A DNA stretch of 14,125 bases from an uncultured Microbacteriaceae bacterium (GCA_943914115.1 CALUAU010000047.1:1-14125), one strand, 5' to 3'; positions 6,085 to 14,115 are shown, counted from the stretch's first letter. The notes: generated by a model not told the origin, from the sequence alone. Translations and numbers: made by a program.

Positions 6085-7054
6085 TGCACTCACTGCAGCA
6101 GCTGTTCTAGAGCTGCTACAGCGTCACGAGGCGGGGCTACCGCTGCCCGAGCTGGCACGGCGAATCAACACCAGTGTCGATACCACCCGCAAACTCATCG
6201 ACTATCTGTGGACGCTCGGTGTTCCCGATCCGGATGGCTTTGAAGACCCGTACACAATGTTCGACTTCGACTACGACGACTACGAGCGTGACCACATCCG
6301 ACTGACGCACAGTCCGGTGGCGACGTTTGAACTTCAACTATCACCAATTGAGCGCACGACGGCGCTTTTGGGGCTCCTACAGCTGCAACCGTTCACTGAT
6401 TTCACCCAACGCGAATCGATCACGCAGCTCGTGCACAAGCTCGATCCGGCACTCAACCTGCAACCCGATAGCGCGGTGACCGCCGAAGTCAGCGCCATTA
6501 CCGCTGCCATCGCGCGAGGGCATCAATTGCGGCTGCAGTACCGGGCCGAATCGTCGAATCGGCTCACCGAACGCAGTGTTGATCCGCTGCGCATCGAAGC
6601 TCGAGACCGGTACGTCTACTTGAATGCCTGGTGCAATTGGCGCAATGAGCAACGGTGGTTTCGAGTTGACCGCATCGTGTCGCTCACCGAACTTGAGAAA
6701 CCGATCGCTCAACATTCCAAGCGCGTGCGCGAAACACCGCTCGTGGTGAACTCATCACAGCTGATCGACGTAGAGTTCGCTGCCACGCCGCTCGGGCTTG
6801 AAATACTTGCTCCCTACACGGTGTCATCGACTCGGGCACATGCAGCTGCAGATGGCCGCAGTTACCTCGTTGTCGGGATGCGCAACCCGCAGCTTGTCAC
6901 ACGACTGGTGTGCGAAAACTCCGGCGAACTCGAGGTGCTTGGACCGGCAGATATTCGCCGTGCCGTGTGTGAGGGCGTTACCGAGCTGCTGGCTTCCGAG
7001 GCTTTCGATACCGGCATGCCACTCGCACCCAGCGGCCACACTCGCGTAGACTGA
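6071..7054 (+). CDS. pafC: WYL-domain transcriptional regulator PafC
   Basis: A 327-residue partner of PafB, with which it forms a heterodimer regulating DNA repair genes in mycobacteria. An N-terminal helix-turn-helix is seen at ~10-50 (LPELARRINTSVDTTRKL), followed by an acidic linker rich in Asp, Tyr and Phe (~57-74). The WYL domain carries YVYLNAWC (181-188) and WFRVDRI (196-202), closer to the family pattern than PafB's. A C-terminal WCX-like region follows to residue 327. The GTG start at 6071 has GGAG (6061-6064) 6 nt upstream. The 14-bp overlap with pafB suggests coupled translation and equal amounts of both subunits. The upstream in-frame ATG at 5993 is less likely because it would extend the overlap and lacks a family-like N-terminus. 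Confidence 0.87.
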   Translation: MAKFDALTAAAVLELLQRHEAGLPLPELARRINTSVDTTRKLIDYLWTLGVPDPDGFEDPYTMFDFDYDDYERDHIRLTHSPVATFELQLSPIERTTALLGLLQLQPFTDFTQRESITQLVHKLDPALNLQPDSAVTAEVSAITAAIARGHQLRLQYRAESSNRLTERSVDPLRIEARDRYVYLNAWCNWRNEQRWFRVDRIVSLTELEKPIAQHSKRVRETPLVVNSSQLIDVEFAATPLGLEILAPYTVSSTRAHAAADGRSYLVVGMRNPQLVTRLVCENSGELEVLGPADIRRAVCEGVTELLASEAFDTGMPLAPSGHTRVD

Positions 7055-7061
7055 GCAGACT

Positions 7062-7424
7062 ATGGCCTGGTGGATGTGGCTTTTGATCTGGCTGGCGCTT
7101 GCGGCGCTGCTCATCACCGTGCTCTTTTTGAGCGGACGGACGCTCGTGCGTGCGGCCAGGGGAGTCGGAACTGAGGCGAACCGTCTCATCGACGCCGTCG
7201 CGGCACTCGACATTACTGATGACGGGGCCGAAATAGAGCCTGCTCCCAACGCCATCGTGCGTGGCCGCGCCGCTGTGGCAGCTGAACGCCGAGCATTTGT
7301 CACCAAGCGTGATGCCCGACGAGAACGACGCCGGGAAGCTAGACTTGTCAGGGCGCGTGCACTCATCACCGCAGACGCGATGCAGTATGCATATCTAACC
7401 GAGTACAAACGGCGAGAGGCTTAG
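7062..7424 (+). CDS. Small single-pass membrane protein of unknown function
   Basis: A 120-residue protein that I do not recognise as a named family. Residues 1-24 are an aromatic-rich transmembrane helix beginning MAWWMWLLIWLALAALLITV. The remainder is a cytoplasmic region with an Ala/Asp/Glu middle and a strongly basic stretch (KRDARRERRREARLVRARA, ~82-100) that should form a charged helix. Spacing is 7 bp from pafC and 7 bp to tatA, so it belongs to the operon. There is no clear Shine-Dalgarno; TAGACT (7047-7052) could act as a weak -10 box but overlaps the pafC end. The overall plan (short N-terminal helix plus charged amphipathic tail) is reminiscent of TatA/TatB, but it lacks their glycine-proline hinge and I do not call it TatB. 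Confidence 0.75.
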   Translation: MAWWMWLLIWLALAALLITVLFLSGRTLVRAARGVGTEANRLIDAVAALDITDDGAEIEPAPNAIVRGRAAVAAERRAFVTKRDARRERRREARLVRARALITADAMQYAYLTEYKRREA

Positions 7425-7431
7425 ATCGACT

Positions 7432-7668
7432 ATGTTCCAAGGGTTGTCTGGCACACATTTTCTGGTGCTGCTGATCATCATCCTGCTGCTGTTCGCCGCA
7501 CCGAAACTTCCTTCGCTTGCCAAAAACCTCGGCCAGTCGATGCGCATCTTCAAGAAGGAAGTTCGCCAGATGCGCGATGATGACACGCCCGCCGGTGGCA
7601 CCGTCAACAACGAGGCAGATAAATCCGGCAGCGACCGCAGCGGCGCAAGCGATAACACGCAGAACTAA
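7432..7668 (+). CDS. tatA: Sec-independent protein translocase subunit TatA
   Basis: A 78-residue pore-forming subunit of the twin-arginine translocase, which exports folded proteins. It has a short N-terminal transmembrane helix (~8-23, FLVLLIIILLLFAAPKLP), the family hinge around LLFAAPKLP (usually FG-x-x-LP; here Ala replaces the glycine), an amphipathic helix SLAKNLGQSMRIFKKEVRQM (28-47), then an acidic, disordered Asp/Ser/Asn-rich tail. GAGAGG (7414-7419) lies 12 nt upstream of the ATG, a little far. tatC begins 5 bp after the stop. Length is normal for actinobacterial TatA. tatB is not in this window, which is usual for actinobacteria, where it is encoded elsewhere. Confidence 0.92.
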   Translation: MFQGLSGTHFLVLLIIILLLFAAPKLPSLAKNLGQSMRIFKKEVRQMRDDDTPAGGTVNNEADKSGSDRSGASDNTQN

Positions 7669-7673
7669 CGTTC

Positions 7674-8603
7674 GTGAGCGACACGGCGCGCAAAACGCGG
7701 CGGTCGGCATCCAAACGCCCGCACTATTCGCGTAAACGGAACCCCGAAGGCCGGATGAAACTGGCCGATCACCTCATTGAGTTCCGCAACCGATTCATTA
7801 TCTGCCTGATCGCCATTGTGATCGCGATGGTGGTCGGGTTTATCCTGTCAGAACCGGCGCTCGATCTCATCCGTCGGCCGATTCTCGAGATCGCGCAAGA
7901 CCGCGGCGGTCGCGTATCAATCAACTTCACGAACGTCACCACCGGTTTCGATTTGCGTCTGCAGATGGCGCTTACTCTCGGCGTGGTGATGGCCTCACCG
8001 GTCTGGCTATACCAAGTGTGGATGTTCCTGATGCCCGGGTTGAAAAAAACCGAACGGCGCTATGCGCTGGGATTCCTGGGCACCGGTATTCCGTTATTCC
8101 TTGCCGGTGTGGTGACGGGCCTGGCAATCCAGCCACGCATCGTGCAGGTGATGACGAGCTTTGTGCCGTTTGAAGACACCGTTTTTTACGATGCGAAGAC
8201 GTACTACTCGTTTGTGCTGACACTGTGCCTCGCCGTTGGCATCGCCTATATCGTGCCGGTGCTGCTGGTGATGCTTAATCTTGCCGGGGTGATAACCGGT
8301 AAACAGATCTTGGCGGGCTGGCGCTGGGCGGTGCTGATTACCGCCCTCTTTGCAGCCATTGCCACTCCGGCTGCGGATGTGATCAGCATGCTGCTGCTGA
8401 TGGTGCCGATGGTGCTGCTGTACTTCTTGGCGGCAGGAGTAGCCTCACTATTCGATCGTGCGCGCATGAAACGGCGCAAGAATGTTGAGGCTGAAATCGA
8501 GGCCGAGATCGCGGCCGCAGCGAGCCCGCTACCCGAGCCCGAACCGACCGATATTGATGCCGCCAACAGTTCCAAATCGCAACCGGATAGGTTCGAAGCG
8601 TGA
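7674..8603 (+). CDS. tatC: Sec-independent protein translocase subunit TatC
   Basis: A 309-residue six-helix membrane protein that recognises the twin-arginine signal peptide. After a basic N-terminal tail (~1-28) comes the signal-binding motif HLIEFRNR (33-40) with Glu36, and the first cytoplasmic loop LMPGLKKTERRYA with Glu127; these match the two glutamates essential in Escherichia coli TatC (E15, E103). Hydrophobic segments follow at roughly 41-59, 97-120, 131-150, 180-205, 215-232 and 237-255. The C-terminus is a long Glu/Ala/Pro-rich cytoplasmic tail, common in actinobacteria. The GTG start lies 5 bp after tatA, and the stop overlaps helY by 4 bp (GTGA). Confidence 0.93.
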   Translation: MSDTARKTRRSASKRPHYSRKRNPEGRMKLADHLIEFRNRFIICLIAIVIAMVVGFILSEPALDLIRRPILEIAQDRGGRVSINFTNVTTGFDLRLQMALTLGVVMASPVWLYQVWMFLMPGLKKTERRYALGFLGTGIPLFLAGVVTGLAIQPRIVQVMTSFVPFEDTVFYDAKTYYSFVLTLCLAVGIAYIVPVLLVMLNLAGVITGKQILAGWRWAVLITALFAAIATPAADVISMLLLMVPMVLLYFLAAGVASLFDRARMKRRKNVEAEIEAEIAAAASPLPEPEPTDIDAANSSKSQPDRFEA

Positions 8604-11005
8604 ACCTCAGCCCCTCCGAACGCTACGCCAGGGCCGCCGAGCGCGCCCGCTTCCCAGAAACCGAACTGTTTCGTTCGGGGCAGCGTTTCGATCTTGACGA
8701 GTTTCAGATAGCCGCCTGCCACAGCCTCGAATCCGGCAATTCGGTGCTCGTTGCCGCTCCCACCGGTGCCGGCAAAACCGTGGTCGCCGAGTTTGCGGTG
8801 TTTCTCACCATGCGTGACCCGCACGCGAAAATCTTCTACACCACCCCAATCAAGGCGCTGTCGAACCAGAAATATCAGGAACTCGTAGCCCAATACGGAC
8901 CCACCGAGGTCGGCCTACTCACCGGCGACACGAGCATCAACCCGCAAGCTCGCGTGGTGATCATGACCACCGAGGTGCTGCGTAACATGATCTATGTTGG
9001 CAGCGCGCTGCTCACCGACCTTGCCTATGTCGTCATGGACGAGGTGCACTACCTCGCCGACCGTTTCCGCGGCGCAGTGTGGGAAGAAGTCATCATTCAT
9101 CTGCCGAGCGAAGTGCGCCTGGTTTCGCTGTCAGCGACGGTTTCGAATGCGGAAGAGTTTGGTGATTGGCTGCAAACGGTGCGCGGCGACACTGACGTGA
9201 TTGTCTCGGAGCATCGCCCAACGCCGCTGTATCACCACGTGCTAGTCGGCTCACGATTGCATGACCTCTACGCCGAGGGAAGCGGCAAGAAGAAGCGGCG
9301 CGTGAATCCAGATCTGCTGCGAGCTGTCGGTGCATCACGCACGCCGAGTGCTAGGCGCGGACACCGCCGCTTCGCAGCAAAGCTCGATCGCGGCCCCTTT
9401 GTTGAACTGCTTGATGAGGCGCAGCTGCTACCGGCCATATTCTTTGTTTTCTCACGGAATGGCTGTGATGATGCGGTTCGGCAGGTGTACAGCTGGGGTA
9501 TCCAGCTCACCACGCGCACCGAGCGTGACGAAATCCGCTGGATCATCGACGACTACTCCCGCACACTTCTTGATGAAGATCTTGGTGTGCTCGGCTTTTA
9601 CCAGTGGCGTGATGCGCTCGAGCGGGGTGTGGCTGCCCACCACGCCGGCATGCTACCGATTTTCAAAGAAGTGGTTGAGGTGCTCTTCCAGCGCAAGCTG
9701 CTGAAAGTGGTTTTCGCCACCGAAACGCTTGCCCTGGGCATCAATATGCCGGCACGCACCGTGGTACTTGAACGGCTCGAAAAGTTCAATGGTGTCTCCC
9801 GGGTACCGATCACCCCCGGCGAGTTCACGCAGCTGACTGGTCGCGCCGGCCGGCGAGGCATCGATGTAGAGGGGCACGCTATCGTTCAGTGGCGTGAGGG
9901 GATGCAACCAGAATCGGTTGCGGCGCTGGCCTCCAAACGCACCTACCCGCTCAACTCGTCGTTTCGCCCGACCTACAACATGACAGTGAATCTCATCAGC
10001 CAGTTCGGACGTGAACGAACGCGGCGGGTGCTCGAATCGTCATTCGCTCAGTTTCAGGCCGACCGCGCGGTGGTTGATCTTGCCCGCCGGGTGCGACAGC
10101 AACAGGATGCACTGGTCGGCTATGCCGAATCGATGCGTTGTGAACGTGGCGATTTCATGGCCTATTCGGCAATCCGTCGCGAGCTCACCGATGTTGAGCG
10201 CCAGAAAGTATTACCTGGCGACCACGGCGCTCGTGATGCACGCAGTAAGCGACTGGCCGAGTTGCGCGACCAGCTGCGCACACATCCCTGCCACCGCTGC
10301 CCAGAACGAGAACAGCATGCTCGCTGGGCCGAACGTTATTGGCGGCTCCGGCGCGACACCGAGCATCAGCTGCGCGAGATTGATCGCCGCACCGGTGCTG
10401 TTGCGCGCGTGTTTGACCGGCTCACCGAACTTCTCTTGCGCCGCGGCTATCTCGAATCAACCAGCGGCGCCGTCGGCGAGCCCACGATTATTACTGCCAC
10501 CGTGCATGGCGAGCTTTTACGACGTATCTTCGGTGATCGTGACCTACTGGTGGCTGAATGCATTCGCCGTCAACTGTGGCTCAATCTGGATGCGCACCAG
10601 CTGGCGGCCATGTGCTGTGTGCTCACCTATGAGCCGCGGCGCGACGAGGTGAATCCGCCCGAGAGGCACCTCCCCAAAGGCGAGTTCCGCACGGCACTGG
10701 CACGCACAGAGTCGCTGTGGGAAGAGCTCGACGAGATCGAAGACGAACTCCACGTTCCTCGCACAATTCCCCTAGCGACCTCGCTCGCCAAGCCAATGTT
10801 CAAATGGTCAAACGGTGCACCGCTTGAGCGCGTGCTCGAAGATGCCGAAATGTCGGCGGGCGATTTTGTGCGCTGGAGTAAACAAACACTCGATCTGCTC
10901 GACCAAATCGGCACCGTTGCCACGGGGAGTCTGGCTCGCACCGCCCGGCAGGCAGCAGACCATGTTCGACGCGGTATTGTCGCCTACACGGGGATGGAGC
11001 AGTAG
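8600..11005 (+). CDS. helY: Ski2-like superfamily 2 RNA/DNA helicase HelY
   Basis: An 801-residue ATP-dependent helicase of the Ski2/Mtr4-like group, probably acting on RNA; the physiological substrate in actinobacteria is not settled. Motifs in order: Q-like Gln36, Walker A APTGAGKT (53-60), TTPIKALSNQ (81-90), TGD (108-110), DEVH (147-150), SAT (178-180), VFSRNG (283-288), ATETLALGINMPAR (373-386) and QLTGRAGRRG (411-420). The C-terminal half is helical with a DSHCT-like end. It includes a Cys/His cluster HPCHRCPEREQH (562-573), with Cys514 upstream, that might bind metal. It is shorter than M. tuberculosis HelY (about 900 residues). It overlaps tatC by 4 bp and ends 8 bp before lnt. Confidence 0.9.
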   Translation: MNLSPSERYARAAERARFPETELFRSGQRFDLDEFQIAACHSLESGNSVLVAAPTGAGKTVVAEFAVFLTMRDPHAKIFYTTPIKALSNQKYQELVAQYGPTEVGLLTGDTSINPQARVVIMTTEVLRNMIYVGSALLTDLAYVVMDEVHYLADRFRGAVWEEVIIHLPSEVRLVSLSATVSNAEEFGDWLQTVRGDTDVIVSEHRPTPLYHHVLVGSRLHDLYAEGSGKKKRRVNPDLLRAVGASRTPSARRGHRRFAAKLDRGPFVELLDEAQLLPAIFFVFSRNGCDDAVRQVYSWGIQLTTRTERDEIRWIIDDYSRTLLDEDLGVLGFYQWRDALERGVAAHHAGMLPIFKEVVEVLFQRKLLKVVFATETLALGINMPARTVVLERLEKFNGVSRVPITPGEFTQLTGRAGRRGIDVEGHAIVQWREGMQPESVAALASKRTYPLNSSFRPTYNMTVNLISQFGRERTRRVLESSFAQFQADRAVVDLARRVRQQQDALVGYAESMRCERGDFMAYSAIRRELTDVERQKVLPGDHGARDARSKRLAELRDQLRTHPCHRCPEREQHARWAERYWRLRRDTEHQLREIDRRTGAVARVFDRLTELLLRRGYLESTSGAVGEPTIITATVHGELLRRIFGDRDLLVAECIRRQLWLNLDAHQLAAMCCVLTYEPRRDEVNPPERHLPKGEFRTALARTESLWEELDEIEDELHVPRTIPLATSLAKPMFKWSNGAPLERVLEDAEMSAGDFVRWSKQTLDLLDQIGTVATGSLARTARQAADHVRRGIVAYTGMEQ

Positions 11006-11013
11006 TCAGCATC

Positions 11014-12633
11014 GTGTCAGCCGCCATGAAGTCACGATTCGTTGTGCCCACTGCCACGCCGCTCGCGTCTCTGTTGGCCGCCGCCTCCGCTGCACTGCTA
11101 CTTGCCGCTGCTTTCCCCGAGCCGGGAGTGTGGGTGTTTGTGCTGCCGGCAATCATGCTCAGCTTGTGGTCGGTGCGGGGGCGTTCGATTGCGGCCGGCG
11201 CGGCTCTGGGATTTGTTACCGGCCTGCTGTTTTTCCTCGTACATGTCTCATGGACCAGTGAGTTTCTCGGCCCGGTACCGTGGATTGCGCTCTCGGTATT
11301 CATGGCTGCCTGGTGGGCGGCCGGCCACGCGCTGATCGCACTGCTATATCGCCGCCGCCGCGGCCGAAACAGTGCGGTGACCAGTGCCGGTGTTGCTGGT
11401 TTGTGGATTGCAAGAGAGACTCTTGCCGCCACCGTGCCCTATGGCGGATTTGCCTGGGGACGCATCGCCCAATCGCAATCGGCCGCGCCAAGTGTCGAAT
11501 GGGTCTCGTGGCTGGGTTTCGCGGGGCTGGGCTTCATCGTGGTCGTCTTCAGCGCGCTCGCCGTCGAGCTGTGCATGCTGCCGACAACCTCCGAGCACAG
11601 CTTTGATGCGTTTGGTAAGCCCGTGCGGCAACCTACCGGTTGGGCGACGCGCGGCGCAGTTGTAGCGGCGCTGGGGCTGGTGATCGTTGCGCTACCGCAG
11701 TTTCCGTTGCCCCAGACGGGTTCGGTGCGGGTGCTGGCAGTGCAGGGAGATACGCCAGGCGCCAGCTACTTCATCCCGTCGAATCCTGGCGAGATCATGG
11801 ATGCGCACGCCCAGGCAATGTCGCAGCTTCCGGAGGACATCAGGGTGGATGTGATTCTCTGGCCGGAAGGCTCGGTGGATATCAGCCCGTTTGAGTCGGC
11901 GCGGGCCGCGGACTGGCTTAGCGAGCTATCGGCCTCGTACGATGCCCCGATCGTGGCAAATACCGTCACCCGCACGGGCGAATGGACCGACCCAGAAACT
12001 CGGTATTTCAACACCCAGTTCGTCTGGGGCGCCGATGGTGCCGACGCCCAGCAATATGACAAGGCGCATCCGATTCCGTTCGGTGAATATGTACCTCATC
12101 GCGAGTTTTATGCGCTGCTGGCACCAGATCTCGTCAACCTCATTCAGCGTGAGTACACGCCGGGTTCTCGACCCAATGTGTTGGTGGTGGCCGGGCACCG
12201 ATACGGCGTGTTTATCTGCTACGACATCGTCGACGACCGCCTCGCCCGCGAGGCAATCGGAAACGGTGCTGAGGTGCTTTTGGCACCGACAAATAACGCT
12301 GACTTCGCCCGCACCCACGAATCAGCACAGCAGTTGGCGACCGCTCGGCTGCGCGCGGTTGAGTCTGGCCGCACGCTCGTACAGGCATCCACGGTGGGCT
12401 GGAGTGCAGCCTACGCGCCCGACGGCAGTGAATTGGCGACACTCGACTGGTACCGACCGGGAATTATGGTCGTGGATGCTCCCATCACTACCGGCGTGAC
12501 GCCAGCGATCGCGTTCGGGCCAGCAATTGAGCTCTTGGTTGGGGGAGTGGGGGTGGTGCTCACCATCATGAGCAGGCCGCTCCCAACCTACGCAGACAAG
12601 CGCGCAGCGCAACGCCGCCCGCAACGCCACTAG
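11014..12633 (+). CDS. lnt: Apolipoprotein N-acyltransferase
   Basis: A 539-residue integral membrane enzyme that transfers an acyl chain to the N-terminal diacylglyceryl-cysteine of lipoproteins. The N-terminal half is a multi-helix membrane domain (roughly 16-190, with a further helix ~212-230). The periplasmic/extracellular nitrilase-like domain (~237-490) carries the catalytic triad Glu285 in ILWPEG, Lys350 in YDKAHPIPFGEYVP and Cys402 in FICYD. A last transmembrane segment is at ~500-520, then a short basic tail. The GTG start has no good Shine-Dalgarno (GGAG at 10996-10999 is 14 nt away); ATG 11026 is an alternative four codons on. Its operon partners include two lipoproteins that are candidate substrates. 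In M. tuberculosis lnt is fused to a mannosyltransferase (ppm1); none is attached or adjacent here. Confidence 0.92.
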   Translation: MSAAMKSRFVVPTATPLASLLAAASAALLLAAAFPEPGVWVFVLPAIMLSLWSVRGRSIAAGAALGFVTGLLFFLVHVSWTSEFLGPVPWIALSVFMAAWWAAGHALIALLYRRRRGRNSAVTSAGVAGLWIARETLAATVPYGGFAWGRIAQSQSAAPSVEWVSWLGFAGLGFIVVVFSALAVELCMLPTTSEHSFDAFGKPVRQPTGWATRGAVVAALGLVIVALPQFPLPQTGSVRVLAVQGDTPGASYFIPSNPGEIMDAHAQAMSQLPEDIRVDVILWPEGSVDISPFESARAADWLSELSASYDAPIVANTVTRTGEWTDPETRYFNTQFVWGADGADAQQYDKAHPIPFGEYVPHREFYALLAPDLVNLIQREYTPGSRPNVLVVAGHRYGVFICYDIVDDRLAREAIGNGAEVLLAPTNNADFARTHESAQQLATARLRAVESGRTLVQASTVGWSAAYAPDGSELATLDWYRPGIMVVDAPITTGVTPAIAFGPAIELLVGGVGVVLTIMSRPLPTYADKRAAQRRPQRH

Positions 12634-12650
12634 TCGTGCCAGCGAATCTG

Positions 12651-12689
12651 CGGCGCGTTTGCCGTGACGGCGTGGCCAGGAGACTTGGC
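12651..12689. terminator. Weak hairpins between convergent lnt and rbpA
   Basis: The 60-bp gap between the convergent stops contains several short pairings. CGGC (12651-12654) can pair with GCCG (12661-12664); that same GCCG can instead pair with CGGC (12668-12671) over a TGA loop; and GCCA (12675-12678) can pair with TGGC (12686-12689). All stems are 4 bp and there is no T-tract. A bidirectional termination zone is expected from the convergent layout, but the sequence support is weak. Confidence 0.28.
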
Positions 12690-12693
12690 GGCA

Positions 12694-13203
12694 CTACTTC
12701 TTCTTTTTCTTCGCAGCCCTGGCTTCGGCTTCTTTCTCGGCGCGCGTCTGTGCCTGCGGGCGTCCTTCAATGTCGATAACTCGAGTGGGAGTTTCGCCGC
12801 TGCGTCCGGTGGTCTGTGGTGCTCCGGCGGTGGGCTCGCGCTGCTCGCGTGCCTTGGTGCCGCGTCGCTCGCGGAGATAATCGAGGCGAACCTGCAGCAC
12901 CTCTTCGAGGTCTTCTTTCGTGCGGCGCTCAAGCAGCATGTCCCAGTGGGTACGCTGCGGTTTCTGCTCCGGGGGAGTGTAGGGAACCTCATCACCATCG
13001 GCATCCAGCAGGCGGCCTTCATCACCGGTCTTCGGTGATTCCCACACTTCGGGAGCCTCGGCGTCGGCTGCAAAGGTGACGATAAAGCGCTCGCCGTTTT
13101 CGGTCTGATAGGTGCGCAGCTGGTGATCAACCAGCACCACACCCTCATCGCTCTGCAGGCTTTGCGCTCCCAGGCGCATTCCACGAAGACTGCGGTCTGC
13201 CAT
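12694..13203 (-). CDS. rbpA: RNA polymerase-binding protein RbpA
   Basis: A 169-residue actinobacteria-specific transcription factor that binds RNA polymerase and the group 1/2 sigma factor and stabilises open promoter complexes. It begins MADRSLRGMRLGAQSLQS, the family N-terminal tail. A beta-barrel core domain (~27-70), basic linker (~72-84) and sigma-interaction domain RTHWDMLLERR...EEVLQVRLDYLR (84-111) follow. The whole protein has no cysteine, so the core cannot hold the zinc seen in some homologues. Residues ~116-169 are an extra disordered tail ending in five lysines, making it longer than the usual 110-125 residues. The ATG at 13203 has AGAGGA (13213-13218) 9 nt upstream; the longer in-frame start at 13317 is rejected. 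It is monocistronic and convergent with lnt. Confidence 0.92.
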   Translation of the reverse strand: MADRSLRGMRLGAQSLQSDEGVVLVDHQLRTYQTENGERFIVTFAADAEAPEVWESPKTGDEGRLLDADGDEVPYTPPEQKPQRTHWDMLLERRTKEDLEEVLQVRLDYLRERRGTKAREQREPTAGAPQTTGRSGETPTRVIDIEGRPQAQTRAEKEAEARAAKKKKK

Positions 13204-13246
13204 CGTTCCGGATCCTCTCCGCCTCAAATCATGCTTTGGATCACCC

Positions 13247-13275
13247 GATCTAATACGAAGCGATCCGACGTCCAA
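13247..13275 (-). promoter_or_regulatory. Putative rbpA promoter
   Basis: On the minus strand, TTGGAC (13270-13275) and TAGATC (13247-13252) form -35-like and -10-like hexamers with a 17-bp spacer. The -35 matches TTGACA at four of six; the -10 is imperfect because it lacks the terminal T. A transcript would start near 13240 with a ~37-nt leader holding the rbpA ribosome binding site. I do not see a clear GGAAT/GTT pair of the stress sigma factor that drives rbpA in Streptomyces. Confidence 0.35.
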
Positions 13276-13347
13276 GCCTACCTGGCTTTCGCTCAATACC
13301 GGGATAGCAAGGCGCAACCAGGATTGGCAACTGGCCCCACCTCCGAT

Positions 13348-14115
13348 TTATTCCTGGGCACCGGCGCCGTCTTCGACCAGGTCGATTACCTGTCGCGCCA
13401 GAGCCGGCTGATCGGTGATGATGCCCGCGACCCCCACTACCAGTAGTCGCTGCATCAGTTCAGCATCGTTCACTGTCCACACGTGCACCTCCCTGGCATG
13501 CCTACGGTAAGCGTCCATAAGCCGAGGCGACACGAGACTTAACCCGCGCACCGCCGCCGGGATCTGCACTGCATCCGCACCATCAAGGGCACGGCGCAGC
13601 AGTCGCTTCGAACGAAGCGCCACTGCGATCACCGCTTGCATTACAGCCTGCTGACCGGTGCCGAAGAACGAGTCAGGAACGAGCGCGCGCAACGCATCAA
13701 TTGTGCGCTGATCAAAAGACGTGAGCAGCACGCGGTGGCTGGCGCCAGTCTCACGGATGGCAGTAGCAGTGGCCGCGATCGCGGCGGGAGTTTTGACGTC
13801 AATATTGAAGCGGGTGCGTGGGAACTGTGCGAGCGCTTCCCCAAGTTCAAGAATATGGTGTGGGCCGCGGCGGCGTGACTGCAGCTGCGCGAGTGTGAGC
13901 GAGCTGATCACGGTTGGAGTGTCGTCCCAGCGAGCTAGAACGGGGTCGTGCCAGAGCACCGCGCGGTTATCGGCAGTGACGTGGATATCGGTTTCGAGCA
14001 CGTCAGCACCGAGCTCGAGTGCCGAGTGAAAGGCTGCCGCAGTATTTTCGGGAGCCGTGGATGATTCGCCACGGTGAGCGATGACTCGCGGAGTTTGCTG
14101 ATCAAAATAGTGCAC
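13348..14115 (-). CDS. Glycerophosphodiester phosphodiesterase (GDPD) family protein
   Basis: A 255-residue enzyme predicted to hydrolyse glycerophosphodiesters to glycerol-3-phosphate and an alcohol, releasing head groups from degraded phospholipids. The TIM-barrel GDPD signature is present: His14-Arg15 in VIAHRGE, APENT (21-25), metal ligands Glu41 and Asp43 in ETDIH, the catalytic His56 in WHDP, Lys108 in NIDVKTP, and the late WTVND and GIITDQP segments. No signal peptide is evident, so it is probably cytoplasmic. The GTG start is 10 bp from the window edge, and an in-frame start just outside is possible because some relatives have a few more residues before PRVIAHRG. The 144-bp gap to rbpA contains the rbpA promoter and no gene. 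Confidence 0.88.
   Translation of the reverse strand: MHYFDQQTPRVIAHRGESSTAPENTAAAFHSALELGADVLETDIHVTADNRAVLWHDPVLARWDDTPTVISSLTLAQLQSRRRGPHHILELGEALAQFPRTRFNIDVKTPAAIAATATAIRETGASHRVLLTSFDQRTIDALRALVPDSFFGTGQQAVMQAVIAVALRSKRLLRRALDGADAVQIPAAVRGLSLVSPRLMDAYRRHAREVHVWTVNDAELMQRLLVVGVAGIITDQPALARQVIDLVEDGAGAQE

Noticed and set aside
5050..7054. WYL genes as regulators of an anti-phage defence island
   Set aside because: WYL proteins often regulate defence systems, but these two match PafB and PafC in order, length and neighbours, and no defence gene is present.
7062..7424. Small membrane protein as TatB
   Set aside because: It lacks the Gly-Pro hinge and amphipathic helix pattern of TatB, and actinobacterial tatB normally lies elsewhere.
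8246..8893. 215-residue minus-strand open frame across tatC and helY
   Set aside because: It is the mirror of tatC membrane codons and the helY start; no ribosome binding site or domain.
13204..13317. Extended N-terminus for RbpA
   Set aside because: RbpA family members begin MADRSLRGMRLG; the extension covers the ribosome binding site and putative promoter.
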